In this document: positions 14,001 to 26,655 of the stretch, one piece after another
Layout: each line of letters begins with the position of its first letter
Position numbering within the stretch: position 1 is the first letter of the stretch
Origin: Cyclospora cayetanensis
Lineage: Eukaryota; Apicomplexa; Conoidasida; Eucoccidiorida; Eimeriidae
DNA: 64,000 nt
Direction: 5' to 3'
NCBI RefSeq assembly: GCF_002999335.1
Contig: NW_020312748.1
Span: 124,001-188,000, forward strand
Notes under the pieces: generated by a model
What the model was told of the DNA's origin: nothing
Database searches by the model: none
What the model saw: the letters and a program-made list of their open reading frames with translations, nothing else
Program-made: the position numbers and the translations under genes

Positions 14001-17000
14001 GTGTCTGGCAGCTCCACAGGACCATCAGGAGTATCATATAGAGAGGAATTCGAAATTTGCTAGTGCCTACTGGTGTGCCTTTACGACCCAACTACAAAGT
14101 GACCACAAAATGAACGCGGTGAATTAACATGAGGCGGATGGACAGACTGAGCGCCCCAATCGCATTCTTTCGCGGTACTTGCGACCCTTGGAGCAGAAAA
14201 AATTAATGGACAGGATCGAATTTCTTTCTTGTGCTGAGTGGACGTGTAATACAGTAGTACACTCATCTTCCCACAGTTGACCAGCATCCTTGGTCGACTG
14301 CATCGGGGAGCCTCTCACCCTGATCTGGGCCTGCAACTTACGGAGTGAGCACCTACCCTCAGCAGCGACGGGTTTAATAGAGCGCCTGGTCACTTTGTGT
14401 GAAATCAGGCGCAAAAGTTAAGAGACAAGCGAAGAATCATGATGAGCGGAGGCCGGGTGCTTGAATTTCGAGCTTTAAGATTCGGTCCTAGTGGGTTGAC
14501 AGGCTAACTAGCTGCACCATAAGGTAGCCAGACGCAAACGTGTGCGCCCAGGTGGGAAGGACCACTTGGCATCCTCTCAAAAGTCAATTATCGTCGTATT
14601 CTGTCCACTTTCCTGTAATCGGAGCTGCCACAAGCCCTTCAATATTGGCTTTCTATAGATCTTTGAGTACCCTTTGAACTATCGTGAATTTTACTGCACA
14701 GGCAAGTGACCCGTGTGGAGGCAGAGCATCAACAGGGAGCCGTAGAGGTGCTAGATTCTAGGACTACTGAGGGACGATGCACCAGGGAGGGAGTTTCTAG
14801 TGAAATGGGGTGAGGAGCGCCGGCGACTGTGGTTGACGGAGGAACAGTTGCAGGTTTCGTTGCGTGCAGGAGAATTTTTGCTCATGTTCTGCTCAGCGGT
14901 AGTCCTCATTGGCAGGATTCCTCCCATTCTGTGGTAATTGTCCTTCCCCAGTCCATGTACTAACATTAAAAGTACTACCTTTATGTCCTGTACACATTTC
15001 ACGTGCCTTTGTTTTTCCTTTAGCAGGGGCCTTAAACATTTCAGCACCCCGACGACAGCGAGCCACCGCGCCGTCGCAGTCTTGTTTGGTCCTTTGTTCT
15101 TTGTTGGGTAGTGTGTGTATTCGTCTTCGTGTCTGTGTTTCCTTAGCAATCGGTGCACAATTTGCTGTTCTCATTTGCACTGTTTTCGCCTTCCTGCCCC
15201 CTGGGGAGTGGCGGTAGGGCAGGATCTCCTCTGATGTTTTGTATTGAGCTGGTCTCAACTGAGAGATCCAGAACATGAGGGCGCATCCCTTAAGATGCGG
15301 GAGGAAGATTCAGGGGACTAAAGTATGCAAGACACTCTATTCTACCCTAATTATACTCAAACAGGAATGGGCAACAAATTGACGAATTGATTTTGTGTTT
15401 GTATAACTTCGTGACGGCAAAGTATTAGTGCCTCGAAAAAAGAAGCAATCTTGGTAACCCTCGAAACAGTCGGAGTATTCACACCTTGTTGCATGTAGCA
15501 TCTACTGCAGAGGGACACAATTACCGTCCGAGGGGAGGCTCTCTTGGGAAACGCCCAATAAGGTGTATTAACTAAACACATTCTGGAGTATATGCGTCCT
15601 TCCGGACACGTTAGATGGAGCGTGACAAAAGCTGTCTCCCTTTCGTGGATTTGTTCATAAACCAAATGTCCAGCATTATCTAATGCATAATATTTACAGG
15701 ATATTCAAGATCTGAGTCCATGTAGAAAGGCCTTCTGAGCTAGTCCGTTATGGTGTCCATTGCAGGCTGAGTGGCGTTTTCGCCGCCAATTTGGGCACTG
15801 CTGTGTCGATTTTGCTAACGGAAGCTCACGCATTTGTGCTGTAGCTAATACTTTGCGTACGATTTCCCCCTCCTGCGAAATGAAAGGCTTCTCATATCGT
15901 CGGCTATTGAGCTGCATCCTTTTATCCAGGACTCCATAAGCGCAGCAGTAAAGATATGCGCAACCTTATTGAGCATTTGGGGAATGCGCTGCAGGAATAA
16001 ATCACAAGGAGAGACACATTGATATGGATATGGAGCACACTTAATACGTACTAGCTGCTTTCATCAGCGGGCGGTAATAATGCAGCGTTTTCCTCTTTAC
16101 GAGCTGCCATCACAGAGAGTTTCATTCCTAAGTGTATTTAATTATCGAATTCAGCTACAATACCAGCCACAGAGACCTAGTTCTCCGTAGGACGCCTTGA
16201 CTGCAGGTACCACGAGGGGTATTCCAAATTGGCCTCTCGCAGACTCAAAGCCCCAACTTTCCATACTGAAGCGAGTGCAGGGCTCGCAGCGGCCCCTTAC
16301 AAACGCCAACGATGCTGCAGGGCGTGGCTTCTGATAATCAGATCAATGCTTTGAGCCCTCCTTGAAACACTCAATTCCGTAGGGCACCTACAAGCAGTGC
16401 AAGTTGCTTTTGTCTGGTTTGAGGGGTTTAAATATGCAGAACATTTTCACCTCTAGGAACTTATGTGAGCTAGAGCATGCTGATGCCAACGGTAGTCTGA
16501 AGTAGTACGACCTTGAGACTCCGGATATTAATGGCGCCCCCTATTCAGTACGATTTTGCTTTAAGCACCAGACGGTGAACATGGAATGCTATAGCACCAT
16601 CTGGATGCACATATGCCGAATTTTCGACAGATCCTTGCGCCCTAGGACGTTCCGAAAGTGCAAATATCACCATTGAAAACTAAGGAACCTTTATAAAGTG
16701 CCTTCTATGCACAGAGCAAGACGCCCTTCTTGTCGCTCCAATATGCCGTAGGCTTTTACTCATAGGCAGTGGGAGCCCGTAGGCCCCTGGGAATGTAATG
16801 GGAACTAGAATAGATTGCTTCACTCACCAAAAAGCTGTTCGCGCTGCAGCAGCTCATTGACAAGGTTTTCTGTGGATGCTGCTGCAACGTGAGACGTTCT
16901 TTTATGATAACGGTAGCCACGTTTGCAATAAAATAGGCGCACTGCACCTTGCTGGTCCCGTATTCCGCACTCGTCAGACTACCATCAGACCACAGCAAGC

Positions 17001-17661
17001 TACTACAGCAACAAGGCTTATAATTAGTACAGGATGCGTACAGCACGATCGCACAAACACTGCAGTGTACTGAATACTGACGGGGAGCAGTGCCTCCCAA
17101 AGCGAAAAGTGGAAAGACTAGAAAGCGCGACCCGAGCCGGATTGCTATCACCCGTTTCCCTCTTACTTGAAACAAATAACTATTTCTTCCTCAGCTTTCG
17201 CTGTGCAGTTTCGTTTATGCTTCCGCAAATTGTGAATGCAACAAATCTGAAATGCTGCTATTGTCGGTAAGAATCCCGATGCCCTGGACGTTCCGCTCCA
17301 CAATCTTTATCCTTCAAGTGAGTAGCTCAGTATAATTACTAGTTCTACGTTTCTAATCACAATCGAGTGCAAATGTCCTTGCAGTACGCATGGATTCTCC
17401 TGAAGTTTGCCTGCCCTGGGTCTTTGAGTCGCTGCCAGCGAGACTTGGTCTGGTCCATTCGCTGCTAAATGGTGATTCAACTACAATCTTCGCTGCTCGT
17501 GGTGTAGGGGCCTTCAGACCAGAGAGCTTTCTGGAGCTCCGTATCGCATGGTCAGTGAAATCTGTCTCCTAGCTGCTGGCAGCCGGCTTCTGTAGACAGT
17601 CACCCAGATATGTGGGTGCTTCCATGCAGTGGGCCTCTTGAGAAGGTAAAAGCTCATTAAG
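8079..17661. other. Gene-poor stretch with repeat fragments
   Basis: No gene is supportable over about 9.6 kb. Open frames of 60-143 codons occur on both strands (the longest is plus 11699-12130), but they overlap antisense frames of similar length and have no motifs. Repeat-family fragments are visible near 9.29-9.35 kb (plus), 10.64-10.90 kb (minus sense) and possibly 13.05-13.20 kb (plus). They resemble parts of the elements at 31.9-33.5 and 38.4-41.2 kb. Confidence 0.45.
10640..10905 (-). repeat. Fragment of dispersed desert repeat family
   Basis: The plus-strand text here, running through a 'CGTAGACTGTAGG...GGGCCAG' motif, then 'TTCTATATCCC', then 'CTCCTGAAACCTTGAG', lines up in order with 40,125-40,260. 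That stretch reads 'CGTAGAGTGTAGG...CGGCCCGACTGG', then 'TTCTATATCCCC', then 'GCCTGAGTAGCCTCAAG'. Identity by eye is moderate. The shared sense is minus in both places. I interpret this as an old copy of the 5' half of the family annotated at 38.4-40.3 kb. Confidence 0.45.
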
Positions 17662-18503
17662 TCATTTTGGTGCGCCTTTGTAAGCCTTGGCCTTGTTGTT
17701 ATATTCCATTACTTCCACGACACTGGCAAGGAAAAAGAAAAGAATGGCAAGTCCAAGACCCAAGCGGATGCCATCTGTAGGTTGAGCTTCAGCAATACTC
17801 GAACTGAATGGACTCAGCATATATATTAACAGAAGGAGGGACCAATTTATGTGAGGAAGCCTTCTCTTGTGGGCATTCCCCCGGTAGACTTCAGCAGCAA
17901 AGGAGACCAGCTGTATCAATCCACTGAGCATTAACACAGTGCTCATCGTCGCCAACGTAAACGCTAATTCCCTTTGAGTTTCCGACTGCTTCGTCAGAAC
18001 ATAGTCAGCCATAACAGCCATACGTGCAGAGACGTATTAGAGCACACCAATATACTAACGGCCACAACGAATAACAACAAACCCGCAACAAGGCGTTTAA
18101 TGCCACGCAGGAGATCCAAGGGCATAAGTTGGCCCTTCGCCAAAGAATCAGCATCAATATGCACTATGGTATGGGGCGAAGCCCCGGCATCCTCAACAGG
18201 AATGTGAGGAGGAGCATCGCTGTGAGATAAGGAAGAAACGCGGGGGTGCCTGAGGTAAGCATACTCCGTGAAATCCCCCATGGGCGAAGGACCTGAAATC
18301 ACTCTGCTTATCTTCTCAAAGTCTTGAGGGCTGGTTTGTGTGGAACCACCAAGAATTGAAGAATACCCTTGTGCATCAAAGCGTGCTATGGTGCTGGTCA
18401 TCGTTGCTGCGGCGGAGCAGAAGGCTCCTCCACGCAAAGCTGCCAGCACGAAAATGTGACATATTGCCCACATTGAACTTGAGCCCGTGCGGGATGTAGG
18501 CAT
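17662..18503 (-). CDS. Putative secreted/polytopic membrane protein, two exons
   Basis: Model: exon 18503-18024 (160 codons) and exon 17985-17662 (107 codons plus stop), joined in phase 0 across a 38-nt GT-AG intron. The product has 267 residues. The start at 18503 was chosen because it places a short polar N-terminus before a hydrophobic run (about residues 11-24) ending in Ala-rich sequence, a typical signal peptide or signal anchor. A hydrophilic Ser/Pro/His-containing domain of about 100 residues follows. Then come four hydrophobic segments: one ending exon 1 (LVAGLLLFVVAVSILV) and three in exon 2 (around STVLMLSGLIQLVS, SLLLLIYML and GLGLAILFFFLASVV). The tail is basic. No family was recognised. 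If the 38-nt intron is not real, the two frames are separated by a frameshift and this is a pseudogene. Confidence 0.5.
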
Positions 18504-21500
18504 GGAGGCAGTTGGGTAGACGTACAAGTCGTGTGATATGGGGATGTGCTGTCAACATGTGATTCAGCGCACCAGCGAGAGTTCAAGGCAGCTGACTTTC
18601 TTGAAAACGGACTCGCTGGAAAAAGAAGAACAAAATTCTGGTGTGGCAGAAATACAGATCTTCTTCTAAGGCAATTGTGCTCCCTCAGCAAAGGGATCAG
18701 TAGATCCTTGAGGTTGAACCGCCAGCGCGACACGTCCAGATCTAAGGAGCATCCTTTTGGTGTAGAAATGCAAATTAGGTAGCTTACTGAGGGCCAAGTA
18801 CTTTCATAGAAGATTATTGTGCCATGTTGGCGCTAAAACACAAAAAATAACATTGTCTGGCTGATAGTTGTACATACGTGTGCAACGATGAAATTCTTCC
18901 AGCTTGTTGGCCCACGCGCCACACAAAGCCGCGTACCAAGAAGTCCAGGCTTCGTCTCGAAAGATGCACTTAGATATTCCACGGGTTTTCTTACATTGTT
19001 TCTACCAAAATTGGCATCATCTGCAAGCTTAACAAGTAAAAACAAGAGTGGAAAGTGCCTCCGAGTAATGCCAAGGGATGGTCTGCTGTGAAAGCAACAA
19101 ATTGGTATGCAGTAGGGTATCAGATTCTACCAACGTGCCCAGTGGCACGATATACTGGCAATACTGCTGGATATACAGAAAGTTTGTGGAGCATTAAGCT
19201 ATGCTCTAAAAGGCGGTTAACGTACACGGAGTAAAAGCGAACCATGAAAATTAGCGCATGAACGCGAGGATCAGTGCCATCACCTCTATTAAAGGAAGAT
19301 GTGGTTTCCAGCAACTGATCATTAAAGCAGCTTACCACCCATCATCCACTTCTACTGCATTATATATAGGCACGTGCACCGGAACTTTGATTCTCAGATG
19401 CTCTTGACAGCTCGAAGTTTGCATAGTACGCTCTTACATCTGTGCCTGTCGCGTATCTGCTTCACTGGGTTTGCTTTCATCACCTGTTAGAATCAATGGC
19501 TGATGTTTTCGTGGATAAACTCCACTTGAGTACTTTCTACTCCACTAGTTATACCCTAAATTTATCCATTACTAGACTAACCGGTTTTTTCTTGTTCATC
19601 ATAGTTCTTGCTGAGTTCAAACGCTCCATTTAAGGTTTACGAAGGGAAATGTTTAGCTCCAGACTCTCTACACGCTGACTAGAAAATTGAAGAGTGTTTT
19701 CGAAAGAGTTCTTTTCATGTCCTGCCCAAGCCCCTCAAATTTTTCGCTGAGGGGGGAGGGACCGCTAAGGTGTGGCAGAAAGGCATGCAGCTCCAAATCC
19801 AATGCAAACAACATAGAAAACCATTAGGTGTTGCCCTAAAGGATTCCAATTTTTGTTCCACGTCCCTCAGCGTTCTCGATATCGGCAGAGAGGGCCTCCT
19901 AGAATTGTGCGTAGGTGCACCCTCATGGCAATCCTGGCATTGACAGCTAGTTGCACATAGCACTTATCGCAGATGCACGTGAAGCTGGGTCTTCTCGTAT
20001 CGAAGGAAGAGTACTATGCCCATATACACGACACGAACATTCAAACCAATCAGTCAGTTCCCTTCTATTGCTTAGGTAACTACAACTAGTTTAGTAAAAC
20101 GTAGTTGAACGTAGCGTGGCTCGCTACAGCTTCCAAATTTAAACAACCATTGGGCGAACCATGGAAACGATAGCGGCTCTGTTTAACGCCGACCCACATG
20201 CTAGAAGAAGGCTCGCACCTCACCGCTAAGGCCCTCACATTTAGTAGCGTGGAGATATAGTGTGACAATGCTGCACATGCTTTGTGACTGCACTGTATTA
20301 GTCAGTGGAAGATGTCCCCTGTCCGTAAAATGTAAACACCTCACTAAGCCCAGCAAAACGCATACTAAGCAGCTGACAGAGCGAGCAACTATCGCTTCGC
20401 GCCTGGTTAAGTGTTTGTAGATGTGGTTATCCTCAAGTTGCCTGGCCCATTTTGTACATTACAATGCCAACTACAGTAGATGGGCTGGTAAGAGAGCCCC
20501 ACAAATGTTGTGTGCTTTTAACAAGTCTATCACGGGTCTGTGACATGTAGGTCATCAGGAGTGCATACTTCAATTCGCTACCCTGTGGGATCATGTGTAC
20601 TAAATGCCTGCAAGAGAAGATAAGTTATTGCGAGTAGCGGGCAGTGCTACACTTGAACACTTCATGCTACACTAGCTAGAAATGACTATGCATGAGCTGA
20701 GAACTGATAAATTAATATCTCTGTGCATTTGATTTTGTTAGTGCAGAGTAGTAGGGCCTCGATGCAAGAAGGCACAGTGTTGTCTCAGTGTGCGCTAGAT
20801 GCGGTGTGAAACCAGGTGTGAATGCTCCTACTGCTTAGGGGAAGCAGCTAGGCGCAAACCAGCTGTCCCTGTACCGTGATGTGGGGAAAAATCAAAGGCG
20901 CGAACATGGGAAGATGGGAGTTCTTTTGCAAACCACTCGACAATTTTTTATTGAGTATGGGTTGAGACTGGGAATAAACGTTTTTCTCGGAAGAACTAAT
21001 ATGAAGCGATATACTTGGGCTTTGGCGAGGTGCGTGCTTGTGGTATGACACGTCCACTATGCTTGCTGGTCTCCCAATCGGTGCTGATGGGAGTGCGCCG
21101 GTTTCTACTGTGACATTAGTGAGTAGATGATGGCCAGAGACGAACGTGCGAAGAGAGATGTCTCACACTCAGCGCTCCTAGGAGGGTTGCGAACAATGTG
21201 TTTTACCTCGTTTATACCAAATACCTTGGAACAACAAGCACGCCTTGCTTGTACTTGTATTTTTTCTATTGAGCTGGACGTAAACTACAATTTTGTAGCT
21301 GCAATCATAAAAGGCATGCTAGAATATCACCACACATTCGGGTAATCTTTGTTCCAATTTTTTGGTTGTTCGTGACTTTGCTGAAAATGGCATCTATTTA
21401 TGCATCGATGTTCACTGAACACGGCACTTTTGTAGCAAGGTGTGTTCACATTAACGTGAGGAGTGAACATGTAAGTTGGCGATAAATGTTGTTTGACTCA

Positions 21501-22643
21501 ACACAACCACCTACAAATGCTTGCTGTTGCTGCTGCTGGACCACACTCCCCCTGGCCTGTGCTTCCCATACAGGCACCGCATACAAGCCTTTCAAAGAAT
21601 TTCATGAGCGTCTAGGAAACGGTTGGCAATCCAACTTTCAAGTGTGAAGAGCACGGTGTGCTGTTAAACTGTCACAACGTTGCGGATATCCACTGTTTCG
21701 ATGGTTTAGGATGGACTGGTTCCTCAAGAGTTGTAGTTGGAGCTGCTAAGCTGCCAGTACATTCAGCAGCCTCGCTGAAATTCGGCATGGTTGCCACACG
21801 AGTGCTGTGCATTAGCAAAGCCAGTGAAAGCAGTACGCACAATCAGTCAATGCTTCCCTGCCTGATAATCCTTTGCGTGGGCGCGGCCTCTGAGGCACTC
21901 CATGCTTAAGACTCCGGTATAACAAACGGGTGTACATATTGCTTCCCATGAGGAGAACGAATTCCCCAAGCTGTTTATTTACCTTCATGAACCTCACAGC
22001 GCATGGTCCATCAGGGTCTTGACAAAATTGTTCACAATCCTCGGAACACCGAATATAATTCTGCCCGCTGGCTTACTAAAAAAGGTTTTTCTGATCTGCG
22101 TTAATGATACATTTTACCCTATATGCAGTGGACGTAACATATAATACGAGTCCAGAAAAGGCTTGACGCCACCATCAACGGCAAAGGATCTGTCCAGGGG
22201 CCGGGTTTTCCCCTAGAAACACTCAGACGTGGGTCATTTGAGAAGCTTATTAATCAATTCATTCCACAAATATGCTTGGAAAGACCCTCTTCAGTATAAA
22301 TATCTACAGATTTGGATAAAACACTGTGAATTTTCATGTCTGTACAGAGATATCCATAGATGGTCACACTCGCTGTAGTAGAGCTTCTCTTTGGTACTGG
22401 TATGCAAATAATAACCATGCTGCTGCGATGCTCTGGCGACTTCGTCATAGCCAATAAAACCAGCCCCAGCAGGAACACAGAGATCCATCATGCTCTGTGA
22501 AGCAAGACTACGTGTAGCCCCTTCACTGCAACATACTACGTTGCTATTTCTACACAAGCACAAAACTAGAATATCCCTTTTGTGATATTCTCTCATTCCC
22601 TCACGGCGGTTCAGTCACGGTCCAGGCCTCCAGTCGTCATCAA
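18504..22643. other. Gene-poor stretch with a repeat end
   Basis: No supportable gene. At about 19.86-19.99 kb a plus-strand segment matches the 3' end of the dispersed family. It runs from a 'CTCGATATCGGCAGAGAGGG' block, through a 'GTGCACCCTC' block, to 'GACAGCTAGTTGCACATAGC'. The rest is AT-richer DNA with short random open frames. Confidence 0.4.
19860..19990 (+). repeat. 3' end fragment of dispersed desert repeat family
   Basis: The order of motifs (TCGATAT...GAGAG, then GTGCACCCTC, GGCAATC, TTGACAGCTAGTTGCACATAGC) repeats that of the reverse complement of about 38,440-38,545, where the last motif is TTGACAGCTCGTTGCACATAGC. A related end occurs at about 9,300, and a more divergent one at about 31,490-31,530. 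Confidence 0.5.
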
Positions 22644-25147
22644 TTAATTATCACATTTGTCACTAAGAGTCGGGGATCGCACCCTTTGTGTATTTTTGCC
22701 CCTCTGATGCTGCTGCAAGGAGGAGGAAGAAGGCAATACAAAAGAGTCTCCATCCTCTTCGCTTCCAGTACTACCGTTGGGAGGGGAGTCCGGGACATGA
22801 CGCTCGAAGAGGGAATCTATGCTTCCAAGTAAAGCAAGTTGTTGGAGCTGTTCCGAAAGCATGGCCTGTTGAGTTTGGGCGCGCTGCCGCTCCGAAAAGG
22901 TTGGTGTTGGCGGTTGTTGCTGTACTTCGCCTTCACACGCTAACCTGTCGCTACCTAGACGCGCGTGCTCCTCTGCTGCAATCGACGTGAGGAGCTGCAG
23001 TTCAAGATTTTCTTTCAGTTCATTGAGATCGAGCTTTTGTTGCCTGCGCTCCTGTTCATGCTGCACTTCAAGTCGCAGATGATGTGTGTCTGGCACGGAT
23101 CCATGTATAATGCTCCCGAGACTTCGATGCTGAGACGAGGTGGCAAGTATACGGTTCTGCGCTTTCTGTTCATTGCGTGCGCAGAGAAGCCTATGCTGTT
23201 CCAGCAGCTGCTCCTTAATCAGCTGTAGCTGTTGCTCAGCCCTCTGAGGAGGAGCTCTTGCAGCAGGTTGAGGGGGTTTCCTTCCATGCCAGAGCAAAAA
23301 CCTCCGCACTGTGTCTGGTTCTACTGAACCAGATTCTATAAGGGAGGATCTCCCGATTCCTGCAGAAGCTTGGAAGCATGCTGCTTCTCTTGCTGCTTGT
23401 TCTGCTACCTCCTCTAGCTCACTCGCGAGGGTGGGGTACCGCATTGCAGTAGTAGTAGTAGGCTGAGACGGATGCCTGTACAGTTGTTGTTGCCATCTAG
23501 GGTGGCTTCCACAAGATGAATGCGCATCCCAATCAGCGTGCACAGCAGAGCTCGCTGTATTGTCAATATGAGATTCATGAAAGCTAGTCACCTCGCACGT
23601 AGCACGTTTTTGCCCATGACTTGTAGGTGCTGCACTGCTTGGAGCTGTCTCGGATGACGGCTGCCCTTCGCTCTGTGGGATGCGCCTGAGAGTATTCAGT
23701 GCTCTGTCGAAAATACCTTGGATTCCATCAGAGGCAGAGGCTCCTCTACCTGAGAGGACTCTAGCGGAGACGGGCGTGAAGGTTACCGCCGTAGTCGCTG
23801 CTACTGCAGCAGCAGCAGCAGCAGCGGCAGCCACCCCTGTCGCTATCGCGCGGTCGCTATCGGGAAGCGGCTTAGCAACACAATTTGCAGCAACCGCTTC
23901 AACGGCTGCCATGTCAAGCCATGGCATCAGCCTCCTCTTCCGTGTAGTTATGGCGCTTCCCCTAGCATTAGGGCGTGGCACCGGCGTTTCAGACGTAGCT
24001 GGGCAAGTCTCAACAGGTTCTTCCTTGCGTTTGACAACCCTTGGAACGGGAAAAGTTCCTCCGCGGCACCTCTTCTGGTGCGGCATCCTGGCTGGCGGGA
24101 CGGCTGGACTTGCATGCTCGTCTTCATTTTCAGCAAGCCAGTCTTCATAGCGAGCAGGCCGCTTTATAGAACGTTTCCCCAGTCCCCTCGATGGGGTTTC
24201 CAGCTGTGTCCCATAAGATTCCTCATTTGAACCTGGACCCTCATCGGTATCTTGATCTGTAGATTTCCGCCGTTCTGCACGGCTCTTTCTGAGCCGTTCA
24301 TAAGTCTCATCACCATCTTTGAAGGAATGGACACTACCACTGGTTTCATCAGACTCCTCCGTAGTAAGATCAGTGTCTCTGAGTTCCCGGCCACCCTCTC
24401 CTTCATGCTTTGTGCTAATGCCGCATGTGCTGCTTGCTTGTTTGTATCCAGCAGCTACTCCTTTCGCTGTGCGGTCTAGGCCAGACCGGTGGGGTAGCCG
24501 TGACGGGGTGGGATCATCGCCGCGGCAGCTATTTGCAGCTACGGCAGCTGCTGCAGCCCTACGAGCCATGCTCTTAGGTCCAGGCTCGCTCTACAGCACA
24601 AGCAGAAGCGGAAAAGTGTGTGGAGCCTGCGTTTTTTTTCACTCAATGTGTTCCTAAGGAAAACAGGAGAAGAGAGTTATGGCAGTGATTGGCACTTGTA
24701 AGAAATAACACAACCGACGCAACCGTGAGTAGAACTTACTGGATAACAGCCTGATGTAGAGCTTGTACTCCTACAAAGCTTCCCATTTACAGGAGCTCGG
24801 TGTGAACTGCTGTGTGCAAGCATAGAGTCAGCCGAGGGCAACCAGGAGTGGCCACCGGTGTCAGCTTCCTTTTTCTGCTCATCAGATTTCTCGACGTCGC
24901 ACACCTCCATAGGGATAGCAACACTCAAAGCCTCTGCCCATCCATCGGCAGGCATCCCGCTGCATGCCCCCAGATTGTACTCTCCGAGAGTCGCTTCCCG
25001 TGGGCTCTCTGCTGACGTAGTCCCTCCACAAGACGAACTTTCCTGCTCTTCTTTTGCCTTCGGATGGCCTGAACTAGGTACCCGACGCGGCTCTTCGGCT
25101 TCGTTGGAGGGGTTTTTACCCTCTCTAGCTCTTGCAGGTTCCGTCAT
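22644..25147 (-). CDS. Low-complexity, Gln/coiled-coil-rich probable nuclear protein
   Basis: Model: exon 25147-24740 (136 codons from ATG) and exon 24590-22644. They are joined by a 149-nt intron with a GTAAGTT donor and a pyrimidine-rich acceptor ending TGTAG, phase 0 on both sides. The product has about 784 residues. The N-terminal exon is acidic and Ser/Glu-rich. Exon 2 has an Ala-rich start, a Glu/Ser/Arg charged region, basic clusters resembling nuclear localisation signals (KRSIKRPARYEDW, HQKRCRGG, TTRKRRLMPW) and a short Ala run. It ends in a long Gln/Leu/Glu-rich helical part (LIKEQLLEQHRLL, ELKENLELQLL, QQAMLSEQLQQLALL) likely to form coiled coils. No catalytic or DNA-binding domain was recognised. 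It lies divergently upstream of the selenocysteine lyase-like gene. A nuclear or chromatin-associated role is inferred from composition only. Confidence 0.7.
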
Positions 25148-26655
25148 TTAGTTGCTGTAGTCGTGGTGCAGCAGCCGCAGAGGCCTGCAGGTAGCTGGCG
25201 ATCCCAAGCGGTGACCGCAGTGCGCGGTGAGTGTAACTACTGGAGATAAGCGAAAATTCAAAAAAGAATAAAACACACAGGTCCAGATATGACGGTAAAC
25301 AGAGGAAGCTCTTGAGTGCCCGTCCTCCTGCCGCCGCTCTCGGCGTCCTGGAACAAGCAGCACTCCTGCCGCAAGCGGTAGCTAAGCGTCCACCTCCCCA
25401 AGGCTGCTTAGAAGAGTTTAACTCTGATACAGTCTGAATAGGCAAAGAGTTAGTCCTTGAGTACTCTCCGGGAGAACCACCAAGGCAGCGGCCTGGATGA
25501 GTCGGTGACCCTACCACAGGGGGGCGGCGAATCCCAGCTCCAGTGAGGAACGCGCCTGCCGCAAGATTTTCCGAAAGAATTGCCTTCCACAGCAAAAAAG
25601 AGCTGGAAAAATACGAAACGGAAGGCAGTCTCGAATGGGGGGCGTGGGCAGCTGGCACTCCTCCGAACCATTAGCCCAGCTCGTATTAGCTGGAAGCAGA
25701 AGGCCTGTAGTGGCTGGGTTCTCCGAAGGCAGGTCAGCCTTCTGTTGATGACTCAAACACAAGTGAACTAATCCAAAGAGGGAAAGAAGTGGCAGAAGGA
25801 GGTGCAGAGTGGCGTGCTGGCATTGACGGTCACCGGCGCGTACGCCCCAAAGGCGTCCTGCTACTTGTGGCTCTTGCGTAGCTGGGACAGGAGAAAGAAA
25901 GCAGCCGCGGCGAGCAGATCTGGCTCGATACACGTCGACAAGTTTGAAAACAGAAGTTAGTGGGCGACGATGGTTATTCACAGAGACAAATCGCTTCCTC
26001 ACATGAATGAAGAGCGGACGCAAAGTCAATGCTCACAGATGGCAACATGGCCACATGCGCGGTGACATGCCGGCGACTAATAACCCACAAAAGCCCCACA
26101 TATTGGCCGCCTAGTCTCCTAGCGACACACAAACCTCTTGAGAGGTCAACAGATGGAGAAACTTTTTTAAAATTGAAGAACTGTTCACTAAACGCTGGGG
26201 GCGTTACAGCCACGGGGCCGCCCACGCTACCTTCCCAGCACCACTCCAGCATACACAACCGGTATATTCCGAGACTGTGTAGTTCTTCAACGCATTACCT
26301 TATATCATTCTTTTATATTTAGGACGTAAACCCATTTACACGCGGATGTGAATGCTGCTGACGCACTGGACATATAGGCAAGGGGGTCTGTCATTCTCTG
26401 CTACGCAAGGAGGGGCCCCTTTGCATCTGAGGGCCACAGACACGGCCTTCCATCAGTGCAAGTATGAGTAAACCCCAGATACATTCCATTTAGAATTCTT
26501 GGCCATGACTTAGAACTGTTCTCACCTCCCCTTTCCACTCCCACGCGGCTGGCTGACCCCACTATTGCTTCCAAAAACCTATTTTTCGTGGCGCGAAGCT
26601 GCATGAGATCCCAGACCGCTCCCGGGAACCCTTCTTACTCCCTGCTTGTCCAAAT
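25148..26655. promoter_or_regulatory. Divergent intergenic region
   Basis: About 1.5 kb separates the ATG of the minus-strand low-complexity protein from the ATG of the plus-strand selenocysteine lyase-like gene. Promoters and 5' untranslated exons of both must lie here or nearby. Open frames on the minus strand (about 25125-25658 and 25511-26029) have no motifs and could be leader sequence. I see no TATA-like or other site I would defend. Confidence 0.35.

Noticed and set aside
14751..15276. Minus-strand basic open frames with a retroelement-like look
   Set aside because: No reverse transcriptase, integrase or protease motif could be placed, and similar-length frames exist on the opposite strand.
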